DNA of 64,000 nt from Psettodes erumei (taxonomy: Eukaryota; Chordata; Actinopteri; Pleuronectiformes; Psettodidae), in NCBI GenBank assembly GCA_016785225.1, contig JAFBJZ010000894.1, positions 1 to 64,000 on the forward strand, given 5' to 3'. The notes below the pieces were generated by a model, which made no database searches, had not been told where the DNA came from, and saw nothing but the letters and a program-made list of their open reading frames with translations. Shown here in pieces: positions 9,565 to 21,289 of the stretch. The first letter of the stretch is position 1. Each line of letters opens with the position of its first letter. Both the position numbers and the translations under genes were made by a program.

Positions 9565-12500
9565 CTGTAAATATGGCCGTGGATGGGTGTACAGTGTCCC
9601 CCTAGACGACTGTTTAACAAAGGTGGTAGGCCACCCAGGTCCTGAAGCACACTGTTTCAGGATCAGTTTCATTAGTACACAGCAGAAAACCCAGCTCTCT
9701 GCACCCAGCATATATCATCAGGTATAAGTTGCAATTATTTCCAGTAAAGGTACTTTTACAGCAATCCAATTCTGACAAGGTGCCAATTATTTTGTTCTGT
9801 GTGGACTGATATCAGGTTTGACTTTTTTCTCTGCTCTTTTGTGTTTTGCAAACAAAATAAACCCCACATAAATGGGTGAATACCAAAGCATTTGTAACTG
9901 CAAAGAGATGTGGTGCATTAGCTGACAAAAATGCAGGGGTGCCCATATTTCTGGGTATGACTGTACTTTGGTTGGTCCTGTCATCAGTAATGTTATCTTT
10001 GAGGGATCAAGCATTGCTCATGTAATGTCAGTCATCACCACATGATGGCAGAGCAGCTTCAACTTTTTTCAGTAATTTTTTTTTTTTTTTTAGAACATTA
10101 CATTCTGTGGTCAAAATATTCAGTTTGGGTAGAAATTGTTAAGTTATGAACAAAGTTTACAAATAAAAATAATTACTGCAATCATACAAAATTAGACGAA
10201 TAAGTATAGACACATTTAAATATCTATTAGTATTTTAGAGCAATTTCTTTAAATATTTCATTTTATGAATATAAAATTTAGCTACAGTAATGAGCAAATT
10301 AAATATATACTGTTCATTATCAAAACAGTTTCTTTGAATGAGATGTCTTTTCCAAAATCAGTCCAGAAACCGACACATAGACATAAGAAATAGATGTTCT
10401 GATGTTTTTACAGAAAGTACATCTGTCACCGATATCCAAATGTATCTACAAATATTAAAGTTTACTGGATAATATCTGAATAATTTTGAAAAGCAATTCT
10501 TGGACTTTGTTGGGCAGCACATATTTGTAGGTAAGAATAAATAGCAGTTATGTAGCATTAAGAGCCTGAACTCAATCAAAAAAATTGAGTTTGACTTTGC
10601 CTTGCTTGTACAAGGTCACTGTAAATGTTGCCTACAAGCAGTGCTCTGACAGTTTGGTAATTTCCTGATCTTTAAATGTGCTTTGTGTGTCAGGTGCAGA
10701 ATGCATTGCATTGGTGGGCGTTTCACTGAAATGAGGCAGCATAAAGCGTTGTTGGTGTTTTGGTGTAAAAATGTGTCTTGGAATTTGGGCTGTGATCAGA
10801 TTTCGAAAAATCATTATCTGTCTCTGGGACAGTGTCTCTCTGCTGCCACTTTGGTGATTTTAACAGGCTCAAGCTAAATACAGTAAGCAGATGATAATGC
10901 TTAAAATGTTAAAAACAGTTGAACTAATTACTCCCTAGCTAGGACAGTCATTTAAATTGGATACACTGTGAATATGTATTTCCTTTACAGAATTCTGCTT
11001 TTTTCCAGTGAGCGATTCCAGTGAGTATCTGTTGACCACAGCTGCTTCCTGCTGTATGAAAGGCATCTACTTTCTTTCATTAAATCCCTGCAGCCATCTG
11101 AGAGCAGCAGGACACATATGTTGCTAAATCTGCAGCATCTTATTTGTGAGGTGCTGCTCCATGGGGCACTGCTGTCTACTGTGTTGACTTTTATTAAATC
11201 ATCAGAAAATGACATCCCATACAAAACTACACACATGAGACTGGTACGATTTGACTCAGGGTTCTGCTATTTACATGGTAGATGACAGCAGTCCGGTGCA
11301 TCGTTACCTCTTTTCAAAAGTTACATTTCCTGCTTTACTCTTGAAATGTGTTATGTTTATGCTGTTGTCTCACATATTCAGATATGATGGGACCATTTAT
11401 GTGGTCGTGAGATACAGTAGAATTAAAACTACAATAGCTTTAGATTGATGTGGTCATAAACACAAGGGGCTGTATGTTCCGATTGTGCCATTTTGCGCCA
11501 TCCAGAAAGCAATATACATCAATTTCTTGGAGAAATTTAATTTCATTTGTTGAGCTGTTATTTTCATGTGTTACTGACTGGCACAACTGGCTCAGAGCAA
11601 TGACTCCAGTGTTATGCCAAGGTAAGAGTGAATTTCATAATCACCACACTCCCCACTTTATATATCACCTCAGCCGGTCCTTTTCCATTTTCCACTGCCG
11701 CACTTCCATGAACCAAAATAGCTGTCTGTGAAGCCTGGACCTCCTGCCCTTGATCTTGTCCCTATGCTTTTGCAGTTAAAATAGGGCCTGACTATAGCAT
11801 ACTCATGGCAACTTCATCAGAGAGTTAGACCACAGCAACTGTAAAATTCCAGAACAGTCATTAATAAGGTTAACACTCGAACTGATGAGGGATCAGCACA
11901 TTTGCTATTTGTCCTCTAGTTCCCAAAATAAAATCTCAACTATGACAGCATGTCAGGTCTTTCACTCTGGTGGAGAGACAGTGTTTTCCTTCATAATTAA
12001 ACACTCCTGGGGAATTGTTCATCACCCATCTGCAGGTAATTTTTCTAATAAAGTAGATGGAGATTGCAGCTGAAATCCTGAGAGGTCTCATTGTCCTTGC
12101 AGTTGCTGTGAATCCACTGGGGGAGGAGGCAGTCACTTTCATTATATCTCACTATATCAAGTATGCATTGTTTTCAAACCCAGAGTCCATTTGAATTGGT
12201 TCAATGGCTTTTGTCATATTTATAAACTGCTTTGGCTGTCTTTCAAAAGGAAACATTTCTAGAGGAACTTTCTTAAGCCAGAACTGCTGGGAGGCATTTG
12301 TGTAGGAATTGGGTTGTAAATGTACAGAAAAAAAGCAATACGGTCAAATTGTCGTATCCTCTGGCAAAACCAAAAGCAATAAAAAGCTGTGATATGATAT
12401 TTATGGTTTAAAAACACCTTTATTTTCTTGAATGGGTACCCGAGAGAAAGCTTTAATAGTTTTTTATTTTAATGGACCCTGGTCCCAGGCCAAGAGAATC

Positions 12501-12639
12501 CATTTGAACATCTATCTAGAGTTGGGGAAAAAAATGGAATATGCTCCACGTTATGAATTAAAAATGTATCAATAATAACCTAATTACTTTTGAAATCACA
12601 ATACACTCAGTAGTTTTAGTGAAATGTCCCTGCCTTAGG
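9565..12639. other. Intronic DNA, no gene recognised
   Basis: Mostly AT-rich. Around 9770-9975 is a phrase (ggggtgcccatatttctggg) that recurs in fish repeat ends, suggesting an old DNA-transposon remnant, but I could not define it. Short T runs occur, for example at 10077-10092. No coding exon with SDHAF3 similarity or other identity was found. Confidence 0.4.
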
Positions 12640-13009
12640 CCTTAGGCAAGGCACTTTGCGATACATGCCTACACACCTCGATATGAGCGATACGATAAAT
12701 AATAGAGTCCCCGACTTGAACGACGCCTGGGACAACAAGGTCTGCGTCAGGTGTTAGGGAACCAGGACATCCTGATGGTAAGTTGGCTACTGGAACAAGA
12801 CATTCATGGAGCACAACAGAGAACATGGTACTGATGAAGTGTTACTACAGGAGTAACCCCAGTGAGAGAGGGTACATGCAGAGGATGTGGGAGAAGTGGT
12901 TGCTTCGAAACCTCACATCCTCACTGACTAAGAAACAGCTCTAAGCTCAGTGCTCGAACATCCGCAAGACGAAGTTGCTATTGGAACTACAGATTGAGGA
13001 GGTACAGCA

Positions 13010-13600
13010 TTGTACCTCATCCACGGTACAAAAAATATGATAAAAAATATGAATAGTAGCCAGAAGGAGCGAGCCCCATGGAGGAGAAGGCTAGAGGCAA
13101 AAATCGTGGCGGCACGGAAAGAAGTCAGCCTTCTAACAGAACTAAGCAGGGGTGTGAATGTAAGGAAACAACTGCTCAGGAAATACAACAAGCTGCCCAC
13201 AGCTGAGGCACTGGAGACTGATAAGCAAAGGCTCACAGCCCTAGCTACCCACCTAAAGAGGTACACAAGATAGATAGAGGCCAGGAGAATAAACAGGGTG
13301 TTCTCCACCAACCCAGCTAAGGTCTACTCTCAATGGCAGGGTAACAGGACGACAACGGAGCCACCCAGGGCTGAGACTGAGCAATACTGGAAGAGTATCT
13401 GGGAGAAAGAGGCAACCCACAACACTAATGCCCAATGGCTGAAAGACTTACAAGCAGAGCACAGCCAACTCCTAGAATAAGACCCAGTAGTCATCACGCT
13501 AGCAGACATCCAAACCAGAGTGTCCAAAATGAAGAGCTGGACAGCCCCAGGGCCTGACATGATACACGCCTACTGGCTCAAGAAGCTGCACTCCATGAAT
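13010..13600 (+). pseudogene. Rex6/Dong-like LINE protein, N-terminal part
   Basis: Two frames (13010-13273 and 13298-13480) and their continuation to about 13600 hold the region before the reverse transcriptase. They include a Lys/Arg-rich helix, LATHLKRYTR, KVYSQWQGN, AETEQYWKSIWEKEATHN and MKSWTAPGPDM, all characteristic of the R4/Dong/Rex6 group. A stop follows KRYTR (tag at 13271), another is at EHSQLLE (taa near 13478), and a frame change lies before 13615, so it is not translatable as one protein. Confidence 0.7.
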
Positions 13601-13614
13601 GCCTAGCAGCACAG

Positions 13615-14568
13615 ATGAACCAGCTGCTAATATCGGGAAACCACCCAGAGTGGCTAACCCAAGGCCGGACAGTCCTGATAATGAAGGACCCCCAGAAGGG
13701 AACAATACCATCAAATTACCGGCCTATAACCTGCCTCAGCACCACATGGAAGCTCCTATCAGGCATCATAGCGGCTAAGATGAGTAGGCACATGGAGCAA
13801 TACATGAGCAGAGCACAGAAAGGTGTAGGCAATAACACCAGAGGAGCCAAACACCAGCTACTGGAGGACAGGGCGCGAGATTGTAAGACGAGGAACACCA
13901 ACCTGTGCACTGCCTGGATTGACTACAAGAAGGCCTATGATTTGATGCCACACACATGGATACTGGAGTGCCTAAAGCTGTACAACATCAATAGAGAGTT
14001 CATCCAGAACTCAATGAGGCTGTGGAACACGACTCTGGAGGCCAACTCAAAACCAATTGCACAGGTGAGCATCAGATGCGGCATATACGAAGGAAATGCT
14101 CTGTCCCCCCTGCTGTTCTGCATAGGCCTAAACCCCCTCAGCCAGATCATCTCAAAGAGTGGCTATGGGTACCAGTTCCGAAGTGGAACAACCATCAGCC
14201 ACCTCCTCTACATGGATGACATCAAGCTGTATGCGAAGAATGAGCGTGACATTGATTCCCTGATTCACCTCACTCGGATCTACAGCAAAGACATTGGGAT
14301 GTCATTCGGACTAGATAAATGTGGGCCGATGATATCTAGAAGAGGAAAGGTGATCACAACTGAGGGGGTTGACCTACCTGAAGGGAACATTGCAGATGTG
14401 CAAGACAGTTACAAATACCTGGGGATCCCACAGGCAAATGGTAATCATGAGGAGGCAGCTCGAAGGTCAGCCACAGCCAAATACCTCCAGAGGGTAAGGC
14501 AGGTCCTGAAAAGTCAGCTGAACGGCAAAAATAAGATCCAAGCCATAAACACCTATGCCATCCAGTGA
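13615..14568 (+). pseudogene. Rex6/Dong-like LINE reverse transcriptase
   Basis: A 317-residue open frame carries the RT blocks in order: NYRPITCLSTTWKLLSGI near residue 35, AWIDYKKAYDLMPHTWI near 100, GNALSPLLFCIGLNPLS near 160 and the catalytic YMDD at about 198 (LLYMDDIKLYAK), then KYLGI near 270. The frame ends at a TGA (14566-14568). The protein continues in shifted frames at 14565-14753 and 14880-15106. This polymerase normally reverse-transcribes its own RNA at the nicked target. The open core suggests moderate age. Confidence 0.85.
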
Positions 14569-15106
14569 TCAGATACGCGGCTCGGATAATATCCTGGCCA
14601 CTGGAAGAGATACAAGCCACTGATATCAAGACAAGGAAGCTCCTTACCATACATGGTGGGTTTCACCCTAAGTCCAGCGTCCTGAGGCTGTACACAAAGC
14701 GAAAGGAGGGGGGCCGAGGACTAGTAAGTGTCAGAACTACTGTCCAGGAGTAAACGGTGAACCTCCAGGAATATATCAAGAAAATGGCCCCCAAAGACCA
14801 ACTCCTATGTGAATGCCTCAGGTAACAATAGCCCAGAAGGGATGAGGAACCACTGGGCCCATCATGGAAGGACAAGCCCTTGCATGGCATGTACCACCGA
14901 CAAATTGAAGAAGTGGCTGATATGGACAAAACATACCAGTGGCTGGAAAAGGCTGGACTGAAAGACGGCAGAGAGGCACTAATCATGGCAGCACAGGAAC
15001 AGGCCCTAAACACCAGAGCAATAGAGGCCGGGATCTACCACACCAGACAAGACCCCAGGTGCAGGCTGTGCAGAGGAGGCCCTGAGACAGTCCAACACAT
15101 CACAGC
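14565..15106 (+). pseudogene. Rex6/Dong-like LINE C-terminal region, cut in the CCHC motif
   Basis: Pieces such as IRYAARIISWPLEEIQATD and GMYHRQIEEVADMDKTYQW lead to CRLCRGGPETVQHI at about 15058-15099. This is the CCHC knuckle that precedes the restriction-like endonuclease in R2/R4-type elements. The last Cys and everything beyond are gone because an L2 LINE is inserted immediately after the HITA codons. Confidence 0.75.
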
Positions 15107-15417
15107 AAAGTTCAAAGTTCTTTTATTGTCATATGCACAATAATTGCAGGAGTAGTCACTGGCAATGAAATTCTTGGGTCTCCGGCTCCATCGGCATTGC
15201 AGTATAAGGAACGAAGATTAAAGGAAAGGAAAGAGTAAGATTCAGTAAGATGAACACAGTAGTGCAATAAAAGCAAGTAGTGCAAATAAACAATAAAAGA
15301 CACATAAACATAAATAGTAGACAAACAAAGTAGCAGCAATTTGAATAACGTGAGTGGCAGATTGAATAGAATGCCATAAATCAAATACAATAAATAATAA
15401 AGTGACAAAATGGCAGT

Positions 15418-16982
15418 TCAAGTGTTCAACATTGTTATGGCCTGGGGGATGAAACTGTCCCTGAGTCTGGTGGTGCGAGACCGGATGCTGCGGTACCGTC
15501 TGCCAGACGGCAGCAGCTGGAAGAATTTGTTGCTGGGGTGGTGGGGGTCTTTAATGATCTGGTTGGCCTTCTTCCTACATCGCTGGGTGTAGAGGTCCTC
15601 CATGGATGGCAGCTTCGTCCTGGTGATGTTCTGCGCAGTTTTCACCACCCTCTGTAAAGTCTTACGGTTGAGGGCGGAGCAACTGCCGTACCAGGCGGTG
15701 ATGCAGCCAGTCAGGATACTCTTGATGGTGCATTTGTCAAAGCTGCAGAGTATCCTGTTGTCCATGTTGAGCCTCCGCAGCCTGCGAAGGAAGAAGAGCC
15801 GCTGTCGTGCCGTTTTTGTGATGGTGTTGGTGTGTAGGGTCCAGGTCAGATCCTCTGTGATGTGAACCCCAAGGAACCTGAAGCTGCTGACTCTCTCCAC
15901 CGTCGTCCCGTTGATGCTAATGGGGGCGTGTCCTTCACCCTGCCGCTTCCTGTAGTCCACAATCAGCTTCTTGGTTTTGTCAACGTTGAGGTGGAGGTTG
16001 TTGTCCTGGCACCAAGATGTCAGGGCTCTGACCTCCTCTCTGTACGCCATCTCGTCACCGTCGGTGATCAGGCCGATGATGGTCGTGTCGTCTGCAAACT
16101 TCACGATGGTGTTGGAGCTGTGTGTGGCCATGCAGTCGTGCGTGAACAGGGAGTACAGCAGGGGGCTCAGCACGCAACCGTGGGGGGTGCCGGTGTTGAG
16201 AGTCAGTGTGGAGGATGTGGTGGTGCCCGTTCGCACTACCTGGGGTCTGCCCATCAGAAAGTTCAGGATCCAGTTGCACAGGGCGGTGTTGAGCCCGACG
16301 TCCCTGAGCTTCATGACGAGCTTGGAGGGCACAATGGTGTTAAATGCTGAGCTGTAGTCAATGAACAGCATTCTCACATATGTGCTCCTCTGGTCCAGGT
16401 GGGAGAGGGCAGTGTGGAGGGTGAGGACGATGGCGTCATCTGTGGACCTGTTTGCCCTGTAGGCAAACTGCAGAGGGTCCAGTGATTCAGGAAGGGAGGA
16501 TGTGATGGATGATTTGACTAGCCGCTCAAAGCACTTCATGATGATGGGGGTGAGTGCTACTGGGCGGTAGTCATTCAGGCAGGAGATGTTTGACTTCTTG
16601 GGGACCTCTTGAAGCATGTGGGGACCACAGACTGGAGCAGTGACATGTTGAAAATGTCTGTGAACACATCTGCCACCTGATCTGCACACACGCTGAGAGC
16701 TCGGCCAGGCATGCCGTCAGGTCCAGGAGCCTTGTGTGTGTTTATCCTTTTTAAACATCTGCACACATCTGCCCAAGTTAAAATCAGTGGGCAGGGGTCC
16801 TGGGCCTTCTGTACCTCCCCAGCCGGGGAGCAGCTCTCAAACCGTGCAAAGAAAGCGTTCAGATCATCTGGGAGAGATGCACACACCTCCTCAGCACCGC
16901 TCAGTGTCTTTTTGCAGTCTGTGAGTGTCCTTAGACCAGACCACGTGCTTCTAGAGTTGGAGCCCTGGAAGTTGGACTCCAC
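15418..16982 (-). pseudogene. L2 LINE A reverse transcriptase
   Basis: The main frame (16689-15418, 423 residues) contains NDYRPVALTPIIMKCFERLV, DPLQFAYRANRSTDDAI, FIDYSSAFNTI, TPHGCVLSPLLYSLFTHD and the catalytic FADD (KFADDTTIIG, about residue 197), then VDYRK and FRFLGVHI. The C-terminal part (RRLNMDNR, ITAWYGS, LPSGRRYRSI) is complete to a stop. The preceding block (16982-16575, with HKAPGPDGMPGRAL) is in another frame, so there is at least one frameshift near 16600. Confidence 0.88.
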
Positions 16983-18129
16983 TCCCTGTACTGTCTCTTT
17001 GCACTGGTAATAGCTCTCCGTAGCACGTACCTGGACTTCCTGTACTCCTCCAAATCACCCGAGTTGTAGGCGTCAGTCCGTGCTTTAAGGCACGGACTTC
17101 TCCATTAACCCAGGGCTTCTGATTTGGGAATGTCCGTACAGTAATCCGCGGGACTACGTCGTTGATGTATTTGCCGATGTAGCAAATGACCACGTCTGTG
17201 TGTGGGTTTAAGTTGTCATCCTAAAACACACACCACTCCGTTGTGCTGAAGCAGTGCTGTAGAGCCGAGTCTGATTGGGCGGACCAGAGCTGAATGGTCC
17301 GCATCATCGGTGTGTCCCGCTTGAGTTTCTGCCTATAGGAAGGCACAAGCAGGATGGAGGCGTGATCTGATTTGCCGAAAGGAGGTCGGGGAAGGGCCCT
17401 ATATCCATCGCAGAAGGGAGAGTAAACATGGTCCAGCGTGTTGCCTCCTTGCGTAGGACAGCTGATGTGTTGGTAGTATCTCGGCAGGACTTTCCTCATG
17501 TTGGCTTTGTTAAAGTCCCCAGCCACAATAAAAGCAGTCTCGGGCCTCGAGGTCTCCGTCCTGTCGATAATTCCATACAGCTCGTTCAGCGCTTGGTTAG
17601 TGTCCGCGTGTGGTGGAATGTACACCGCTGTTAGCACAACCGATGTAAACTCCCTTGGCAGATAATAGGGCCGGCATCCGATCATGAGGTGCTCCAGGTT
17701 AGGAGAACAGTCAGATGAAATCATCTCCACATCTGAGCACCACTGGTTGTTGACCATGAAGCAGACACCTCCCCCCTTGCTCTTCCCCAATGTTATTGTC
17801 CGGTCCTGTCAGTAAATGGAAAGTCTGTGTGGGACAATGGCGGAGTCCGGGATCAAGGGATAGAGCCAGGTCTCCGTGAAAACCAAAACGTTACAGTTCC
17901 TGATGTCGCGTTGGAATGCCATCCTGCTCCCGAGTTCGTCCAGCTTGTTATCCAGTGACTGGACATTTGCCAGAAGAATACTCGGGAGAGGAGGCCGGTT
18001 TTCACGTTTCCTCAGCCTGACCAGGATCCCAGCCCGCGATCCTCGCTTCCATTGCCCAGGTGGATCAACAACAGGTAGCCATGGTGGATCCCCGTTGTTT
18101 GTTGGTCGTGGTGGAGAAGTGTTGTCCAC
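16951..18129 (-). pseudogene. L2 LINE A endonuclease
   Basis: Frames 18129-17809 and 17790-17221 give an APE-like endonuclease. They show SILLANVQSLDNKLDELGSR, TETWL, KGGGVCFMVNNQWC, AVYIPPHAD, AGDFNKANM and FGKSDHASI. These are the catalytic Asn, Glu, Asp-Asn and terminal Ser-Asp-His blocks of the family, which nicks DNA to prime reverse transcription. A break separates TETWL from KGGG near 17800, and the region after the domain is shifted again near 17200. Confidence 0.85.
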
Positions 18130-18254
18130 CAGCGACTTGATGTGCAGAAGTTGTTCTCTATCATATTGTATGATAGGGCTTGCTTAAATCTGTTAAGCAT
18201 GCCATGGAGCAGTTAGTAAAAAAATAGAAGATAAAATAAAAATAAATAGAAAAC

Positions 18255-18897
18255 AATGTACGCGTTAATTCGATTAATTAATTACGCGCGCAATTTAACG
18301 CATAATTAATTATGAGTATCAACAGTGGCGAGCCAATGCTTGCGCATTTGAATTTTGGCCCATTGAAGGACCCGTAGACTTCTCGGCCGTGCTTCGTCAC
18401 CTGCGCCCGGCAAATTAACAAGGCAGTGGGCAACAATAACAGACATGGACAAGACTCAGGAGGATGAGGCAAGTGCGTCTTCAGTCGGGCCACTGAATGG
18501 CAAGTTTATTTACAAAAAGAACAGAGACGGGATGATAAATAAAAACGCTGTGATTTGTAGTTTTTGCAAAAAGGAGTTCTACATTTTTGAAGACAGCTTT
18601 ATTTTATTTATTTAACTGTATTGCTGTATTTGTTTTACAGTTTTGAATAATGCACCTGGCCTAACTGGTTTGCGGATGTGCTTGACCTTTACATTTGGAT
18701 TTCATTTATGAAGCACAGTTCACCAATAAAAAAATTGGATTTCAAATCTTCTCTTCTTACTGTATTCAATTTATTAGTCATGCACTACAATTTTTTAATA
18801 TCCTAGAATTCAAATTCTTTATCAGGAGACCTTTAGCAGATATGACATTAAAATGCGATTAATTCGATTAAGTTCTTTAATCGACTGACAGCACTAA
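18255..18897 (+). mobile_element. hAT-like element with BED-finger exon remnant
   Basis: The right end (18846-18897) reads gcgattaattcgattaag then tcgactgacagcacta, the usual end of a fish hAT group whose inverted repeat is TAGTGCTGTCA. The left part has ttaattcgattaattaatta near 18265 but the outermost left repeat is missing. At 18445-18580 the + strand encodes MDKTQEDEASASSVGPL and NKNAVICSFCKKEF, a BED-type finger start. No catalytic domain is present. Confidence 0.6.
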
Positions 18898-19210
18898 TAT
18901 ATATATATTTTAAGTTACACACCCATGTCCATTAGAAAGCTGTGTGGGTATTTGATTTCCTTTTTTGCAGATTTTTAACACCAGTATTTTGCTAGTTTTA
19001 CATGCAGGTCTCGTTCATGCTCGTTTTTACTCTGCACATGGGATTTCTTCAAAGAAAAGATAAACTATGAATTGCATATCCATTTTCAACCGTAAATTGC
19101 ACCAGTTACATTGTGTGATATTTTTAATGAATCTGAACATAGACAAAGTGGAATTCCAGGTCCTAATTGCTGCTGTTCTTGTCTTTGTGCCCCCCCCCCC
19201 TTACCTACAG

Positions 19211-19405
19211 CAGTACAAGGATACCCTGCAGAGTCAGGTACTGGAGTCTGTGGGGGAGGGACTCAGCTCTGTCAAGTTTGGAGCCAACCTTTCAGAGGAC
19301 AAACTCAGTGACTTCCAGGATGAACATATCACTCAACTGTACGAACTTATGCTGGAGTCCAGCAAACCCAGCAGACAGTTTGACATCCAGGAACATAGCA
19401 AGTGA
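19211..19405 (+). CDS. sdhaf3: SDHAF3 exon 2 (C-terminal half)
   Basis: The exon gives 64 residues and a TGA stop. It starts at acag|cagtac in phase 0. The translation (QYKDTLQSQVLES at the start, LSEDKLSDFQDEHITQLYEL, then KPSRQFDIQE near the end) matches the second half of vertebrate SDHAF3. The two exons give a 123-residue protein, close to the usual length of about 125. No frameshift or stop interrupts it. Together with exon 1 this indicates an intact nuclear gene for a mitochondrial matrix assembly factor of complex II. Confidence 0.93.
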   Translation, partial: QYKDTLQSQVLESVGEGLSSVKFGANLSEDKLSDFQDEHITQLYELMLESSKPSRQFDIQEHSK

Positions 19406-19502
19406 AGCAGTTGGCCACAGAGATGCTCTTTAAGAATACTTGATTATGTTGAAGTGCTTTGTAATATCTCAGTGTTCTTGTGCTTGTCTCTTTTGCTGTC
19501 AT

Positions 19503-19508
19503 AATAAA
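19503..19508 (+). terminator. SDHAF3 poly(A) signal
   Basis: AATAAA lies 98 bases after the stop codon, followed by a GT-rich stretch (gagggttgttgtgctc) suitable as a downstream element. This predicts a 3' UTR of about 115-130 bases. Confidence 0.65.
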
Positions 19509-19509
19509 A

Positions 19510-20635
19510 AGAGGGTTGTTGTGCTCTTATATGGGTGCATTAAGGTGGCACTGATACTAAGTATGTCCTTTGTCAACTTTTCTCATATGAATGCAATTGC
19601 AAGCTCATGGTTGTGAAAGAAAGATACTGAGGCGCGTCTCCTCTGCAGATGCTTGTATCAGCAATGTCCCTTTCAGCCTCAGTGCTGATGTTGTCATTGT
19701 GGGGCGAGCCCCTCATTATCCATGTGGAAATATGAACATTTAAATCCACACAGACACAAAAGCCCTGGGGTTCACATTCTCAGAGTTGTTATAAAAGTCA
19801 ACTCATGGTTGTGGTTATTCCATTTCTCTTCCACAGACTTTAGACATCATGATGATTACTCGAGAAATAAAGACTACTCAGACATGCACCATGCAAATGT
19901 AGAGTCCTGAATACCAAATTAAAAGCCGCTGTGAAGCCCTTTCTCATTCGGACTTCTCACTTTCTGTACTTTGTTTTTCTTGAGAATATTGTCTGCTATT
20001 CTGAGTAAGGTGTGCCAGTCAAAGACGTTGTTATTGGTCTCTTAAAATTCTTGTATACCCTTTTTTGACCACTTCTGCATAATGTATTGTTTGTTTCTTG
20101 CAGTGATGTTTTGTAAGGAAACGGACAAGACAGGTGTACCTATCAGTCATTTATTCATTGTCCAACCCGCTGACCTCACCCGCAGACATGCACTGACTTA
20201 CCAAAGAGGCATGTCTAAATACACCTTGGTACATAAATCGGACAGCAGTTTCACATGTCTAATGCAATACAAATTACATGAGATCTGACACCAAAAAAAA
20301 TCTTGTAAAACATTCATTATGGCACAAAATTTTGACTTGTATGCCATGAGGACAGACAGACAGACACGGTTGGAGAATAATCAATGAACACAGTGGAATA
20401 TTTTGCTGTTAAGAGACTTTCTTCAGAAGCTAGAGGAGTATAAAGGATGAATATTTGACCTTAATTTCCATATGACTTGAAAAACTACAACTTGAGAAGA
20501 ATTTCCATGTGGTTCCATATTTGCTGGATGTGTAAACTCTTTGCTAACACATTCACCATGTTAACTTGGAGTTCTTGGCTGTTAGCATGATGATTTTTCT
20601 CGAGTAACATTCAAATGGTCGAGGCACATGGCTGC
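19510..20635. other. Downstream of SDHAF3, nothing recognised
   Basis: No coding exon, RNA gene or definable repeat was recognised. Confidence 0.4.
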
Positions 20636-20832
20636 CCCACTCTGAGTCTGGTTCTGAACAGGTTTCTACCTGTTAAAAGGAAGTTTTTCCTCTTCACTGT
20701 CACCTGCTTGTTGAGGAAACTGTCTGGCTTCTCTCTCTAACACTGTGAGGTCTTGACCTTACCCTGCAAAGTGCCTGCGATAATATATGTTGTGAATTGG
20801 CACTATACAGATAAATTGGATCAGACTGGATG
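20636..20832 (+). repeat. SINE-like dispersed teleost repeat
   Basis: The phrases ggtttctacctgttaaaagg, gaagtttttcctcttcactg, gaggtcttgaccttaccctg and gaattggcactatacagata are those of a short repeat seen many times in teleost genomes, ending in a ttgga/ttgaa-type tail. I see no tRNA-like head, so SINE is a working label. Confidence 0.5.
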
Positions 20833-21289
20833 TAAATAATAAACAACTTGAAAAGCTTACGCTCTTTCAGACTTTGTGAAACAGGCAACATAAATCATAC
20901 AGTTTCATTAACAAGCTAATTTACTGTGAAGTGAGGATGACATAAGCATTACATTAGTCATTATACACAGCATTATACCCAGTCCTGGAAAAATTATTGG
21001 CATGCCTGATTTCAAATGCATAACAAAATAAGTGCAACTTTGTATAGCCAGGTTATTGAACAAAAGAAATGAAAACTCACATAGTGTAAAGGCTAAGACC
21101 AATTTGAATACACACACACACACTTGTATTATACTTGTATTATTATTATTACTCCATTATTACTTCATGTCTTTATGCTTCAGCTCATTTCAGGTATGAG
21201 GTATCAGCAGTGATATGCTTTCTCCTTTGCACCAAGTACTATATATAGCTTGAGTGTTGTGAAGCTATAATTACCATTAACTAATTGAC

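Larger units (their letters stand above)
12640..15106 (+). mobile_element. Rex6/Dong-like (R4 clade) LINE, interrupted
   Basis: The remnant keeps the order of an R4/Dong-type LINE: a basic N-terminal region (13010-13273, PWRRRLEAKIVAARKEV), linker (13298-13480), reverse transcriptase (13615-14568) and the start of the C-terminal zinc-knuckle/restriction-like endonuclease (to 15106). The 5' end is indefinite. At 15106 an L2 LINE cuts into the CCHC motif. No continuation was found on the far side of that insertion, so the endonuclease is lost. Confidence 0.8.
15107..18200 (-). mobile_element. L2-type LINE A
   Basis: Read on the minus strand: a YDREQLL motif near 18160, an apurinic-type endonuclease (18129-17221), a linker, a reverse transcriptase (16982-15418) and a 3' UTR ending in the short tandem tail GAACTTTGAACTTTG at 15107-15121. 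Tandem tails of this kind replace poly(A) in the L2/CR1 group. The length (about 3.1 kb) is close to full. Frameshifts break both domains. It lies inside the Rex6/Dong-like LINE and antisense to SDHAF3. Confidence 0.85.
6214..19210 (+). other. SDHAF3 intron 1 (12,997 bp)
   Basis: The intron is bounded by GT at 6214 and by a C-rich tract and acag at 19190-19210. It is phase 0, so the two exons join without a split codon. It has absorbed two nested hAT elements, a Rex6/Dong-like LINE, an L2 LINE inside that LINE, and a BED-type hAT. The L2 is antisense to the gene. Together these make up more than half of its length. Confidence 0.85.

Noticed and set aside
15862..16357. Plus-strand frames of 128-162 residues opposite the L2 reverse transcriptase
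   Set aside because: They are antisense shadows of a clear RT frame on the minus strand.
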